In this document: piece after piece, positions 49,348 through 59,019 of the stretch
Layout: the number at the start of each line of letters is the position of its first letter
How positions within the stretch are numbered: the stretch's first letter is position 1
From: an uncultured Clostridia bacterium
GTDB lineage: Bacteria > Bacillota > Clostridia > TANB77 > CAG-465
NCBI GenBank assembly: GCA_934169925.1
Contig: CAKPOO010000007.1
Location: 1-64,000 of the forward strand
Direction of reading: 5' to 3'
Length of the DNA stretch: 64,000 nucleotides
Position numbers and translations under genes: made by a program
Notes under the pieces: model-generated
The model's input: only the letters and a program-made list of their open reading frames with translations
Told to the model about the DNA's origin: nothing
Database searches by the model: none

Positions 49348-51768
49348 ATGAAAGAGAAAATTTTATCAATTTTTAGTGTATTTTTAAATTCTTTAATTGT
49401 TATTGCTCTAGTATTTACAAATATTTGCTCTGGAGTTTTAGCAGGATCATATTTAGCAAATAATGTACAGGTAATTAATTTAATAATAAATGTTATCGCA
49501 TTAATAAATATTGTGGTGTATATTATCAAAAATAAAAAATTTAAATTTCATATGATAGATTTAGGTGTATTAATATTTACATTTTCATTTTTTATTCCTT
49601 TGATATTTCACAAGTATTATAGAATTCAGGATACAGTCGAATATATTTTTTGGTATTTGTCTGCATTTAACATATATTTTACAGTAAGATTACTGGATTG
49701 GAAAAAGTATAAAAAAGTTTATTGGTACATTTTTTCATTTGGAACAATTTTAACAAGTATTATACTAATATTAATTGGTATTGATGATTTAAGTTTTAGA
49801 AATTTGCATGATTTTAGATTATCTTTAGAAGGTGTTATAGATTATGCAACAAGTAATACAAGGCTTGATTCTACTTTTGAGTATCCAAATTCATTTGCAA
49901 TTTGTATTGCTTTTAGTGTTATACTTTGCTTGATTAATTATATAAAAATTAACAAAAAAGTAATAATGAGCTTTATAGATACATGTATAACAATAATTTT
50001 TTTAGGACTATTTTTAACTGGATCTAGAATGAGTATGGCGGTATTATTAGTTGGACTAATAATTTCGTTTATAGTAAATAGAAAAAATAAAAAAAACGTG
50101 TTGCTTATTTTACATTTTTTAATTGATGCTATATGTTCTATAATTGCATCAAACTATGTCTTAGATGCTATTGAAGAATTAAATTATTCTTTGATAATTA
50201 TAAGTTTTTGTTTAATATTAGTTATAAATTTTGTAATTAGTTTGTTAATTAATATTTATTATGAAAAATTATCAAAGAAATTTGAAAAAATAAACAAGAA
50301 AAAAATGTTAATTGCAGTTTTTACATTTTTCATCGCTATTGTTATTTTAGTATTAATTTTAATTAATGTAAAATCTGAAATAAAAATATCTGTAGATTCT
50401 AGTAATAAAATCGAAAATTCTAAGTTAAAAATTACAAGAATAATATCAGATGTAGAACCAAATACAGAATATACTTTTAAATTTAATGTCAATTCTATAG
50501 TTAAAGACAACCAAAATTTCATTATTTTTATAAAAGAATATGATAATTTAGAGGAATTTATTGAACAAAAGGAAATAAAAATAAAAGATTTAAATGGTGA
50601 TGTAGAAGAAAGTATAAAAACTAATTCAAAAACTAAAACAATTAGAATAGTAATAAGACCATCAAGTTCACTAAAATATGGAACTATAAAAATTAATTCT
50701 ATGAGTATAAATGGTAAGAATTTTGTACTTGATTATAAATTTTTACCTGCTAAATTAATATCAAGATTTACATCAGAAATAACAACTACAAAATCTGTAA
50801 ATCAAAGACTTGTTTTTATAAAAGATGGATTTAAAATACTTAAAGATACTTGGGTTTTCGGAAGAGGTGGTAATGCTTGGATGTATCAATATAAATCTTA
50901 TATAGATTATAATTATACATCTCGTGATGTGCATTCATTCCCAATGCAAATATTTTTACAAAATGGTATTGTTGGTTTTGCCTCAATTGTATTTTTATTT
51001 TTATTATTAATAATATTAATGATAAAAAACATAAAAGGAAAAAATAAAAAAAATATCTTGTTATTGGTTGCAATATTTAGCGTTTTGATACATAGCTTTT
51101 TAGATATGGATATGTCATTTTTCTACAATATATATCAAATATTTATGTATATAGGGATTGTAGTAGCTCTTACATATGTTAATGGGGAAGATGTAGAAGA
51201 AAGTAAAAAGAGTGATATAATCAATAATATTTTCATAGTTGTAATGGTTATATATTTACTAATTTTATTAAATCAAACTGTAAATATTTTCATTGCAAAA
51301 GAAAAATATAAAGAGTCAGACCATGAAGTGGAATTTAGTGATGATAAATACTTTGATATAGTTTCAAAAGATCCAACTAATTTTACGTATAGAAAAAAGC
51401 GTTTAAATTATTTATTAGGATATGAACATGATTTTAAAAATGAAATAACTGATATGACAAAGGATGAACAAATAAATGAAGCAATAAACCATGCTAAATA
51501 TATTTTAAATCATAACATTATAGAAGGAAAAATAGAATATGAAGTAATTTTATTAGAATGTTATGTGAATAAATTAACCAAAGATAATGTAGATGATGTT
51601 ATAGATCAAATTTATTATTATAATGATATAGTAAAAGAAAATGTAGAAAGACAAAGTATAAACAAAGACTATGGCTATGAAAATTTAAAAAAAGTTCTTG
51701 AACAGAAAAAATTAGATATTAATGATAATAGATTAGTAGAACTATATAATTCAATATATGCAGAATAA
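49348..51768 (+). CDS. O-antigen ligase/Wzy-like membrane polymerase
   Basis: Wzy_C-family proteins polymerise or transfer surface sugars outside the membrane. The 806-residue protein has about 12 membrane helices (residues 5-330 and 545-655), a large extracytoplasmic loop (350-540) containing a beta-rich region, and the family pattern near 500-545: GRGGNAWMYQYKS, VHSFPMQIFLQNGIVGF. The C-terminal 150 residues are soluble and helical (TPR-like). It begins a polysaccharide cluster with three GT4 genes. Whether it attaches sugar to lipid or protein is unknown. Confidence 0.83.
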   Translation: MKEKILSIFSVFLNSLIVIALVFTNICSGVLAGSYLANNVQVINLIINVIALINIVVYIIKNKKFKFHMIDLGVLIFTFSFFIPLIFHKYYRIQDTVEYIFWYLSAFNIYFTVRLLDWKKYKKVYWYIFSFGTILTSIILILIGIDDLSFRNLHDFRLSLEGVIDYATSNTRLDSTFEYPNSFAICIAFSVILCLINYIKINKKVIMSFIDTCITIIFLGLFLTGSRMSMAVLLVGLIISFIVNRKNKKNVLLILHFLIDAICSIIASNYVLDAIEELNYSLIIISFCLILVINFVISLLINIYYEKLSKKFEKINKKKMLIAVFTFFIAIVILVLILINVKSEIKISVDSSNKIENSKLKITRIISDVEPNTEYTFKFNVNSIVKDNQNFIIFIKEYDNLEEFIEQKEIKIKDLNGDVEESIKTNSKTKTIRIVIRPSSSLKYGTIKINSMSINGKNFVLDYKFLPAKLISRFTSEITTTKSVNQRLVFIKDGFKILKDTWVFGRGGNAWMYQYKSYIDYNYTSRDVHSFPMQIFLQNGIVGFASIVFLFLLLIILMIKNIKGKNKKNILLLVAIFSVLIHSFLDMDMSFFYNIYQIFMYIGIVVALTYVNGEDVEESKKSDIINNIFIVVMVIYLLILLNQTVNIFIAKEKYKESDHEVEFSDDKYFDIVSKDPTNFTYRKKRLNYLLGYEHDFKNEITDMTKDEQINEAINHAKYILNHNIIEGKIEYEVILLECYVNKLTKDNVDDVIDQIYYYNDIVKENVERQSINKDYGYENLKKVLEQKKLDINDNRLVELYNSIYAE

Positions 51769-51789
51769 TTATGATATTAAGGAGTAATA

Positions 51790-52896
51790 ATGAAAATAGC
51801 TTTTATAACACAAAGTACAAATAATTTGGTAAGTGCAAGAAGTAACCTTATAAATAAGTTAAAAGAAAATGGTCATGAAATAGTTGCTATTTTACCAAAC
51901 AATGAAAATATCGAAAAAATGAAAAAATTAGATATTAAGTATAAAGTTGCAAATCTAGATAGACTTTCTATGGGGTTAATTTCTAATATAAAATATTTGA
52001 ATAATTTAATAAAAATATTAAAAGCGGAAAAAGTAGATGCAATATTTGCTTATACTATTAAACCTATTATTTTTGGTGGTATAGCATCAAGACTACTTAA
52101 AATAAAGAAAAGATTTTACTTAGTTACAGGAATGGGCTATGTATATTCAGTAAATGATTTTTATATTAAATTTATTAGAATATTTTGTAATATTGGATAT
52201 AAAAATGCTTTAAAGTATTCAACAGCAACAATTTTTCAAAATAAAGAAGATATGGAAGAATGTTTAGAAAATAAATTTTTGTCCAAATCACAGGCTTTTG
52301 TAGTAGAAAGTTCAGGAGTTGATATGGAGAGATTTTTCAAAACAGATAATCCTTTAAACGATACTTTTTTAATGGTTTCAAGGAAACTTAAAGTAAAGGG
52401 GGTAGTTGAGTACTGTAAAGCGGCTCAAATTGTAAAAACTAAATATAAAGATGCAAGATTTATATTTGTTGGAGATGACGAAAACTCTTTTAGAGGAATA
52501 AAGGATAAAAATATAAAAAAATATATTGAAAATGGTATTGTAGAATTTGTTGGAAAATCAAATAAAATTCAAGAATATATGACAAATTCTATGGTAGTTG
52601 TTTTACCTTCATATTTAAGAGAGGGTGTACCAAGAGTATTAATAGAGGCATTAGCAGTAGGAAGACCAATAATTACAACTAATTTACGTGGTCGTAATAC
52701 ATGTTTGGTTGAAAATGTAAATGGAAAATTTGTTTTACCTAAAAATGAATATGATTTAGCTGAAAAAATGATTTATATGTTGGAAAACAAAAATAAAATA
52801 AAAAGAATGTCTGATGCAAGTCATAGAATTGCAAAAAGAAAATTCGATATAAATATTGTTAATAAAAAAATAGTTGAAATTATAGAAAAAACTTAA
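51790..52896 (+). CDS. Family 4 glycosyltransferase
   Basis: The 368-residue cytoplasmic enzyme is GT-B with N-domain ITQSTNNLVSARSNLI, a lipid-linked-sugar-type middle (VTGMGYVYSVNDFYIKF) and the GT4 donor domain FLMVSRKLKVKGV, FVGDDE, PSYLREGVPRVLIEALAVGRPIITT. Its overall look is close to PglA/CapM-type transferases acting on undecaprenyl-linked sugars. AAGGAGT precedes the ATG. Confidence 0.85.
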   Translation: MKIAFITQSTNNLVSARSNLINKLKENGHEIVAILPNNENIEKMKKLDIKYKVANLDRLSMGLISNIKYLNNLIKILKAEKVDAIFAYTIKPIIFGGIASRLLKIKKRFYLVTGMGYVYSVNDFYIKFIRIFCNIGYKNALKYSTATIFQNKEDMEECLENKFLSKSQAFVVESSGVDMERFFKTDNPLNDTFLMVSRKLKVKGVVEYCKAAQIVKTKYKDARFIFVGDDENSFRGIKDKNIKKYIENGIVEFVGKSNKIQEYMTNSMVVVLPSYLREGVPRVLIEALAVGRPIITTNLRGRNTCLVENVNGKFVLPKNEYDLAEKMIYMLENKNKIKRMSDASHRIAKRKFDINIVNKKIVEIIEKT

Positions 52897-52909
52897 GTTG
52901 GTGATTTTG

Positions 52910-54022
52910 TTGAAAAAGAATATTTTATTATTGATACATAACATTTCAAATGGCGGTGCAGAAAAAGTAGCATGTGATATAGCAGATATGTTATCAAAAA
53001 ATAATAATGTGTATATAGCTGTTATGAATTTAGAAAAAAATTCATATGAAACTGATATAAATATTATAAATTTAAATGTAAAAAGAAACTTTTTTGGAAT
53101 TATTAATGGAATAAAAAAAGTAAAAAAGATAAAAAAACAATATAAAATTGATACAACCATAAGTTTTTTAATTCATGCTAATTTAATAAATGTGTTTTCA
53201 AAATATAAAGATAAAACAATAATAACTATTCATAATATTATATCAAAACAAAATAAAGGAAAAATTATTGAAAAATTACATGTTATATCATGTAAAAAAG
53301 CAGATAAAATAGTTGCTGTATCAGAAGGAATAAAACAAGATCAAATAAAAAAATTTAAATTAAATAAAGATTCCATAAATGTTATATATAATCCTTGTAA
53401 TGTTGAAAAAATTATTGAGCTTTCAAAGGAAAAATTTAATGATAATGAAATATATACAAAAAATTACATTATAAACATAGGAAGATTGATTCCTCAAAAA
53501 AATCAAGAAGAACTTATAAAAAAATTTGCAAAAATATCAAAGAAATATGAAGATTTAAAATTATTAATTTTAGGTGAGGGATTTTTAAAAAATAGTTTAG
53601 AAGAACTTACCAAAAAATTAAACTTAGAAGAAAAAGTTATTTTCCTAGGTTTTGTAAGAAATCCATATAAGTATATTGCAAATGCAAAAACTTTTGTTCT
53701 TACTTCAGATTATGAGGGACTTCCAACAGTTATTTTAGAATCAATAGCTTGTAAAACGCCAATAGTATCTTATGATTGCTTTGCAGGCCCAAGAGAAATT
53801 TTATATGATAAAGAAAAAATTGATTATGATTATGATAAAAAAATCAATAAAATAAAAGAAAATGAATTTTCAATTTTAACAGATTCAAATAATTTTGAAA
53901 ATTCAGTTTTAAAAGTACTAAAAAACAACAAATATAAAAACTATATATCTAAAAATTATAACAATATTTTATATAGATTTAATTTTGAAAATATAGCAAA
54001 AAAATGGGAAGAAATAATATGA
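52910..54022 (+). CDS. Family 4 glycosyltransferase
   Basis: The 370-residue GT-B enzyme has the N-terminal LLIHNISNGGAEKVA motif typical of surface-polysaccharide GT4s, IVAVSEGIKQD, donor-site IGRLIPQKNQEEL, LGEGFLKN, and TSDYEGLPTVILESIACKTPIVS. The start is uncertain among several TTG/GTG codons; TTG at 52910 gives MKKNILLLIHN with GGTGA five bases upstream. Stop overlaps the next gene (ATGA). Confidence 0.88.
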   Translation: MKKNILLLIHNISNGGAEKVACDIADMLSKNNNVYIAVMNLEKNSYETDINIINLNVKRNFFGIINGIKKVKKIKKQYKIDTTISFLIHANLINVFSKYKDKTIITIHNIISKQNKGKIIEKLHVISCKKADKIVAVSEGIKQDQIKKFKLNKDSINVIYNPCNVEKIIELSKEKFNDNEIYTKNYIINIGRLIPQKNQEELIKKFAKISKKYEDLKLLILGEGFLKNSLEELTKKLNLEEKVIFLGFVRNPYKYIANAKTFVLTSDYEGLPTVILESIACKTPIVSYDCFAGPREILYDKEKIDYDYDKKINKIKENEFSILTDSNNFENSVLKVLKNNKYKNYISKNYNNILYRFNFENIAKKWEEII

Positions 54023-55176
54023 AAAATATTTTATTTATAATAGACAAAATTTCTAGTGGAGGAGCACAAAGAGTAATTTTAAATTTAGCAAAAGAATTAA
54101 ATAAGTACTATAACATTTATTTTTGTTATTTTGATACAGAAGATAAAGAATTTAGAATGGATAGTAAATATTATAAAAATGTTACTTTTATTAACTTAAA
54201 TTGTGGGAAATCACCTAGTAAATTAAGAAAAATATTAAATACTAAAAAAAGAATTTCAAAACTAAAAAAAATTAAAAAAATATATAATATATATGTAAGT
54301 ATTAGTTTTTTAACAACACCAAATTACGTTAATGTAAAATCAAAATGTAATGATAAAACTATTATTTCAATAAGAAATAAAATGTCTGAAATTGATAATA
54401 AATTTTTATTAAATTTCCTACATAAAGTCGCTTTAAAAAAGGCCGATAAAATTGTAAATGTAACAAATTCTGTTATGCAAGATGAAATATTAAATTTTGA
54501 TGCAGATAAAAAGAAAATGTGTGTTATTAACAATTATGTTGATGAAGATTTTATAAAGAAATTATCAACGGAAAACTTAACTAAAAATATTGAAGAAAAA
54601 ATAAAAGATAAAAAAGTGCTAATAAATATTGGTAGATTTTCTGAGCAAAAAAATCAAATTTTACTTCTTGAGGCTTTTAAAGATGTGATTAAATATACTG
54701 ATAATGCTCTATTAATTTTAATAGGACAAGGTGATTTAGAAAATTTATATAAAAACAAAATAAAAGAATGGAATTTAGAAAATAAAGTACTTATATTACC
54801 TTTTGATATAAATCCATATAAATATATAAAAAATTCAAACGTATTTGTACTTCCTTCAAAATATGAAGGAATGCCAAATGTTATTTTAGAGTCTTTAGCA
54901 TTAAATGTACCTGTAATTTGTTTAGATAGTAAATCTGGTGTTAGTGACATTTTAGATTTTAATGGAAGATATCAAAATGAAGATGTAAAATATTTGAAAA
55001 ATGGAATTATAATAAAAGATAATAAAAATGTAAGAGAAAGTTTAAAAAATGCTATTATAAATATATTAACAAATGAAAAATATGTTAATATGTATAAAAA
55101 TGTTTGCGTACCTAAGGATTTAAAAAAAGAAAATATTATTAATAAATGGATAAAAATCATAAATGAGTTATTGTAA
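54019..55176 (+). CDS. Family 4 glycosyltransferase
   Basis: The 385-residue enzyme is a close relative of its upstream neighbour: FIIDKISSGGAQRVILNLA, IVNVTNSVMQDEI, IGRFSEQKNQILL, IGQGDLEN, LPSKYEGMPNVILESLALNVPVICL. Start ATG at 54019 overlaps the preceding stop (ATGA). The three GT4 genes with the polymerase form a surface glycan assembly unit. Confidence 0.88.
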   Translation: MKNILFIIDKISSGGAQRVILNLAKELNKYYNIYFCYFDTEDKEFRMDSKYYKNVTFINLNCGKSPSKLRKILNTKKRISKLKKIKKIYNIYVSISFLTTPNYVNVKSKCNDKTIISIRNKMSEIDNKFLLNFLHKVALKKADKIVNVTNSVMQDEILNFDADKKKMCVINNYVDEDFIKKLSTENLTKNIEEKIKDKKVLINIGRFSEQKNQILLLEAFKDVIKYTDNALLILIGQGDLENLYKNKIKEWNLENKVLILPFDINPYKYIKNSNVFVLPSKYEGMPNVILESLALNVPVICLDSKSGVSDILDFNGRYQNEDVKYLKNGIIIKDNKNVRESLKNAIINILTNEKYVNMYKNVCVPKDLKKENIINKWIKIINELL

Positions 55177-55210
55177 ATTATGTTAAACATATAATTAAAT
55201 GGGTGATTAT

Positions 55211-55939
55211 ATGTTTAAAAAATCTCATTTAAAGTATGTTAAAATTAGCATTATTATTTTCATTTTCTTGTGCTTAATTTTAGTTATTTATTATAATTAT
55301 AAAAATAATAAATCGGTAAAAACAAATGCAGTTCCAGCAAGCAATAAAATAATAATACTAGATTCTGGACATGGACTGCCTGATAATGGCGCAACTGGTT
55401 TTTATATGACCAGCGAACAAGAAATAAATTTAAAAATTACTTTGAAAATTCAAAAATTATTAGAGCAATCTGGTTCAGTGGTTTTACTTACAAGAAGTGA
55501 TGAAAATGGTATATATGATATTAGTGCTGATACAATACGAGAGAAAAAAATAAGTGATATAAAAAATAGAGTAAATATTATAAATACTTCTAAGGCAGAT
55601 ATTCTTATATCTATCCATTTAAATAAATATGCTGCTTCAAGTGTATATAGTGGATGGCAGACTTTTTATAAAGAAAATAATGATGAAAGTAAGAAACTTG
55701 CAACAGCAATACAATCAAATTTAAATAAAAATGTTGATAATAATAATGATAGAATTCCTATGAAAATTAAGGATGTGTATTTAATTGAAAAATCAAATAT
55801 ACCATCAGTTATTGTAGAATGTGGATTTTTATCTAATAAAGAAGAATGTGAAAATTTGAAAAAAGATGATTATCAAGAAAATTTGGCCTGGGGAATTTTC
55901 CTAGGAATTCAAGATTATTTTGAAAAAAAGGAGAGTTAA
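55211..55939 (+). CDS. cwlD: N-acetylmuramoyl-L-alanine amidase CwlD
   Basis: CwlD removes stem peptides from spore cortex muramic acid so muramic delta-lactam can form, needed for germination. The 242-residue protein has a membrane anchor (11-28) and an Amidase_3 domain with zinc/catalytic residues H54 (DSGHG), E71, H136 (SIHLNKYAASSVYSGWQTFY) and E203 (VECGFLSN). The SxYSGWQTFY stretch is CwlD-like. ATG at 55211 follows GGGTGAT. Confidence 0.88.
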   Translation: MFKKSHLKYVKISIIIFIFLCLILVIYYNYKNNKSVKTNAVPASNKIIILDSGHGLPDNGATGFYMTSEQEINLKITLKIQKLLEQSGSVVLLTRSDENGIYDISADTIREKKISDIKNRVNIINTSKADILISIHLNKYAASSVYSGWQTFYKENNDESKKLATAIQSNLNKNVDNNNDRIPMKIKDVYLIEKSNIPSVIVECGFLSNKEECENLKKDDYQENLAWGIFLGIQDYFEKKES

Positions 55940-55940
55940 T

Positions 55941-56402
55941 TTGGAAAAAAAATTCATGTATGAAGCATTAAAAGAAGCAAAAAAAGCATATTTAAAAGAA
56001 GAAGTTCCTATTGGTGCTGTTATTGTAAAAGATGGCAAGGTAATAGCAAGAGCACATAATTTAAGAGAAAAAACAAATAATGCAATATCACATGCAGAAA
56101 TACTTGCAATTGAAAAAGCTTGTAAAAAATTAAATTCATGGAGACTTGAAGATTGCACAATATATGTAACTTTAGAACCTTGCCCTATGTGTCTTGGAGC
56201 TATGATGCAAGCTAGAATAAAAAAAGTATATTATGGTGCTTTAGATAAAAAAAATGGAGCTATTTTGTCAATAGGAAATATGCTTGATCTAAAAACCACA
56301 TGGAATTTAGAACATGAATACATAGAATGTAAGGAGTGTTCAGAAATTTTAACAAATTTTTTTAAAGAATTAAGAAATAGTAAAAAGATTAATGATAAAT
56401 AA
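55941..56402 (+). CDS. tadA: tRNA-specific adenosine deaminase TadA
   Basis: TadA converts A34 to inosine in tRNA-Arg(ACG). The 153-residue protein has the zinc deaminase motifs HAE (51-53) and PCPMC (80-84), with GAVIVKDGKVIARAHN and the C-terminal helix. The start is TTG at 55941, five bases after AAAGGAGAG; an in-frame TTG at 55920 lies ahead of that site. It follows cwlD by one base. Confidence 0.93.
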   Translation: MEKKFMYEALKEAKKAYLKEEVPIGAVIVKDGKVIARAHNLREKTNNAISHAEILAIEKACKKLNSWRLEDCTIYVTLEPCPMCLGAMMQARIKKVYYGALDKKNGAILSIGNMLDLKTTWNLEHEYIECKECSEILTNFFKELRNSKKINDK

Positions 56403-56416
56403 AGTAGTGGAAAAAG

Positions 56417-56460
56417 TAAACTTAAATTATAAATTTTAATTTAAGTTTATTTTTGTTTTT
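56417..56460 (+). terminator. Terminator after tadA
   Basis: A 13-base perfect stem (56417-56429, 56437-56449) is followed by a T-rich run. Confidence 0.88.
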
Positions 56461-56464
56461 ATTA

Positions 56465-56493
56465 TTGAAAAAAGTTTTTTTTTATTCTATAAT
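56465..56493 (+). promoter_or_regulatory. Promoter of the KVEV-repeat gene
   Basis: TTGAAA (56465-56470), 17-base spacer and TATAAT (56488-56493), with GGAGG close to the ATG at 56514. Confidence 0.8.
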
Positions 56494-56513
56494 TTAATTT
56501 GGAGGAATGGTAT

Positions 56514-57608
56514 ATGAAAAGATATATAGATGAGAAAACAGGTAAAATAGTTACTGTAATAAATAATGCAGAAGCTATTCAAATTTTAGATATGTATTTT
56601 GAACATAATTTTGGTTCAAATAAAATGAATGAACAAAGGATGAAGTTCTTATCATATCTTAGTGCATATATGAAAGTTGCATCAGAAGATGAAATCAACA
56701 AAATTGTTGTGCATTTAGAAGAAAAAAAATCACAAGTAGATGCTTCAAATCAAGATGCTGTAAAAAAATATAATAGTCTTGTTAAATTATTTAAATTATA
56801 TGAAGATTTAAATTCGCCACTAATTGATATTGTAAGAGCATATCAAGTAATATCAGCTTTAGAAACAACAAGAATTAAAATTGATTCTGCAAAAAAATCA
56901 AATGAAAATTTATCTGCAAAAGAGGTAATGCTTTCAGAACTTATGAATCATGGTTTTGAATTTAAATCTTATGGAGAACAAATTTGTAAAAAATGGGAAG
57001 AAACTATTGAAGATAGATTGAAAAAAGGTGAAGTTGAAATTTCACTTGAAGAAGAAATGGCATATCAAGATTTACTTGCTTATGATATAAAACCTGCTAC
57101 AAAACCTTCAAAAGTAGTTCCAAAGTTAGAAACAGAAATAAAAACAGAAGTAAAGCCAGAAATAAAACCTGAGATAAAAAAAGAAGAAATAATTGAAACT
57201 CCAAAGGTTGAAGTAGAAGCTAAAAAAGTTGAGGAAAAAGTAGAAACACCTAAAATTGAAGTAAATATTGAAAAGAAAGTTGTTCCACAAAAAGAACAAG
57301 TTGTAGAGGTTACACCAAAGGTTGAAGTTGAAAGTAAGAAACCAGAAGTTGTTGTTGAAACACCAAAAGTTGAAGTAAAGGTTGAAGAAAAACCAGAAGA
57401 AAATACAGTTGTTGTTACTCCAAAAATTGAGGTAAAAAAAGAAGTGCAACCAACTCAAGTTAGTTCAAAAACACAAGATGTTGATTTAAATGAATCATTA
57501 GATTTTGTAAATGGTATTATTGATAGTAAAAAATTAAGTAATAATAACACATCAGATGATAATGATGATGAACCATCAGGAAATTTTACAAATATTTTTA
57601 GAGATTAG
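56514..57608 (+). CDS. Hypothetical protein with a KVEV/ETPK repeat tail
   Basis: Unrecognised 364-residue cytoplasmic protein. Residues 1-190 are helical (YIDEKTGKIVTVINNAEAIQILDMYFEHNFG, LSAYMKVASEDEINKI, LNSPLIDIVRAYQVISALETT). Residues ~195-335 are low-complexity Lys/Glu/Val/Pro with about seven ETPK(V/I)EV-type units. The last 35 residues are acidic (NTSDDNDDEPSGNFTNIFRD). ATG at 56514 follows GGAGG; an earlier in-frame codon at 56499 overlaps that site. The tail may be an extended spacer. Co-transcribed with the next small gene. Confidence 0.7.
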   Translation: MKRYIDEKTGKIVTVINNAEAIQILDMYFEHNFGSNKMNEQRMKFLSYLSAYMKVASEDEINKIVVHLEEKKSQVDASNQDAVKKYNSLVKLFKLYEDLNSPLIDIVRAYQVISALETTRIKIDSAKKSNENLSAKEVMLSELMNHGFEFKSYGEQICKKWEETIEDRLKKGEVEISLEEEMAYQDLLAYDIKPATKPSKVVPKLETEIKTEVKPEIKPEIKKEEIIETPKVEVEAKKVEEKVETPKIEVNIEKKVVPQKEQVVEVTPKVEVESKKPEVVVETPKVEVKVEEKPEENTVVVTPKIEVKKEVQPTQVSSKTQDVDLNESLDFVNGIIDSKKLSNNNTSDDNDDEPSGNFTNIFRD

Positions 57609-57616
57609 GAGGAAAT

Positions 57617-57850
57617 ATGAACGATTACACATTTAATTTTACACAAGTAAATAATATTATAAATAATTTACCTGTGGAAAGTGTTGAAAAGATACCGTTA
57701 AATTTTAGAAATTTCATAAATGAAAATTCAAATAATAAATTAAGTGATAATTGTTCTATGAATTTTCTAGAATCACAGTATTCAGATGAAACTTTAAAAA
57801 TTTTAAAAGTAGTAGATTATTATATAAATAACGATAATTATAAAATGTAA
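57617..57850 (+). CDS. Small hypothetical protein (77 aa)
   Basis: Unrecognised. A 77-residue soluble protein with FTQVNNIINNLPVESVEKIPLNFRNFINEN followed by SQYSDETLKILKVVDYYINNDNYK. The pattern of a helical N-terminal half and a C-terminal SDETLKIL helix resembles small conserved proteins of gut Clostridia. AGGAGG precedes the ATG and the gene follows the repeat protein by 8 bases. Confidence 0.65.
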   Translation: MNDYTFNFTQVNNIINNLPVESVEKIPLNFRNFINENSNNKLSDNCSMNFLESQYSDETLKILKVVDYYINNDNYKM

Positions 57851-57887
57851 AAAAATGGTTTATGAGTTATCTCATAAGCCATTTTTT
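57850..57887. terminator. Convergent terminator
   Basis: A 17-base stem with one mismatch (57850-57866, 57871-57887, TTATGAG/CTCATAA core) ends the 77-aa gene; its right arm contains the stop of the GNAT gene on the minus strand. Confidence 0.88.
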
Positions 57888-58411
57888 ATAGTTTTCCAAC
57901 GATCTTTTTTCATTAAATATGAATAAATATTTTCTTCAATTCCAGGAACTTTAAAAATCTTTTCAAGTTCAAAATTATATTTTTCTAATACTTTTCTTGA
58001 AGCTATATTTGGTTCTTTTACAAACCCTCTATAATTATTGAAATTAGTTAATTTAAATGTAGAATCTATCATGTAAGGTAGTATTTCAGAATAAACACCT
58101 TTGTTCCAATAATTTTCGGTTATAAATACAGTAAATTCGAAACAGTCATCATCATATAAATCTAATTTGTTGATAAATACTCCAACAAAATCACCTGTAT
58201 TTTTATCTATTATTTTATATGGATATTTTGTTTTATTGTTATATCCATTTAAATAATCATTAATTAAACTTTTTGTATCTTCAATATTCTTTTGATTATC
58301 GATATTTAAATTTTTTATAACATTTTCATTAGTTAAAATGTTATAAACATTTTCTGCATCAGCTAAACTAATTTTTGATAATGTAAATCTATTTGTTTCA
58401 ATATCTTCCAT
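57872..58411 (-). CDS. GNAT-family N-acetyltransferase (RimJ/RimL-like)
   Basis: The 179-residue protein has the RimJ/RimL-type acetyltransferase layout: ETNRFTLSKISLADAENVY, a central acceptor region, EFTVFITENYWNKGVYSEIL with acetyl-CoA-loop features, and NIASRKVLEKYNFELE. The substrate is unknown. It has a minus-strand promoter TTGTAA-16-TATACT upstream (about 58441-58470) and AAGGAGT before the ATG. Confidence 0.82.
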   Translation of the reverse strand: MEDIETNRFTLSKISLADAENVYNILTNENVIKNLNIDNQKNIEDTKSLINDYLNGYNNKTKYPYKIIDKNTGDFVGVFINKLDLYDDDCFEFTVFITENYWNKGVYSEILPYMIDSTFKLTNFNNYRGFVKEPNIASRKVLEKYNFELEKIFKVPGIEENIYSYLMKKDRWKTIKNGL

Positions 58412-58473
58412 AATTACTCCTTAATATAATAATAAAATAAGTATATCATAAATAAAAAAAATTACAAGGTAAA

Positions 58474-58508
58474 TAAAAACTACCTATAGATTCCTATAAG
58501 TAGTTTTT
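58474..58508 (-). terminator. Terminator of the paralogous membrane gene pair
   Basis: An interrupted stem (about 58476-58489 with 58494-58507) is followed on the minus strand by TTTTTATTT, just after the stop at 58528. Confidence 0.75.
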
Positions 58509-58527
58509 AAAGCAAAATATTAATTTT

Positions 58528-59001
58528 TTACTTACCAAAGTATACCAACCAGCGTGTATGAGCAATACTAATTTTTTGTTCCTTTAAGTCCTTAATCTTA
58601 TGATTATTTTCAGTAAAAATATCAAGCTGCTTTTGTATTAAATCATCAGAATTAAGTTCAGGGAACAAAGTAACCAAATTCATAGAGCTATTATCTGTTT
58701 TTATATCTGAGTAAGTATCGTGTTCATGTTTTAAGTAATTATTAACAATTTCATCGATACTTTTTTCAATTTTATCGTTTTCTTCTTGATACATATTAAT
58801 TTTTAAATCAATAGTATATGCGGTTTTTAATTCGTATATATAAACTATTTCAAGACAAACTCCAATTAGTACTGCAATTCCAGAAATTACGGCAAGAAGA
58901 CCAAATCCAAAACGGCTATCACTATCTTCTGGCTTACGATATGAAATAAATATAAATAAAGCTGTAAGTATAATAAAAATAATAGTAATTACAATAATCA
59001 T
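58528..59001 (-). CDS. Membrane protein with MYQEEN helix (paralogue 2)
   Basis: The 157-residue protein has two N-terminal membrane helices (about 2-20 and 36-58), then a soluble coiled part with INMYQEENDKIEKSIDEIVNNYL, MNLVTLFPELNSDDLI and a terminal LVYFGK. It is about 50-60% identical, by inspection, to the gene immediately upstream. Family function unknown; related small membrane proteins occur in mobile and phage-linked regions. ATG at 59001 follows GGGAGG. Confidence 0.65.
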   Translation of the reverse strand: MIIVITIIFIILTALFIFISYRKPEDSDSRFGFGLLAVISGIAVLIGVCLEIVYIYELKTAYTIDLKINMYQEENDKIEKSIDEIVNNYLKHEHDTYSDIKTDNSSMNLVTLFPELNSDDLIQKQLDIFTENNHKIKDLKEQKISIAHTRWLVYFGK

Positions 59002-59019
59002 AAAAAATCCTCCCAAACA

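Noticed and set aside
57126..57458. Minus-strand frame extremely rich in Phe/Asn/Trp opposite the KVEV repeats
   Set aside because: It is the antisense of the low-complexity repeat and has no ribosome-binding site or family features.
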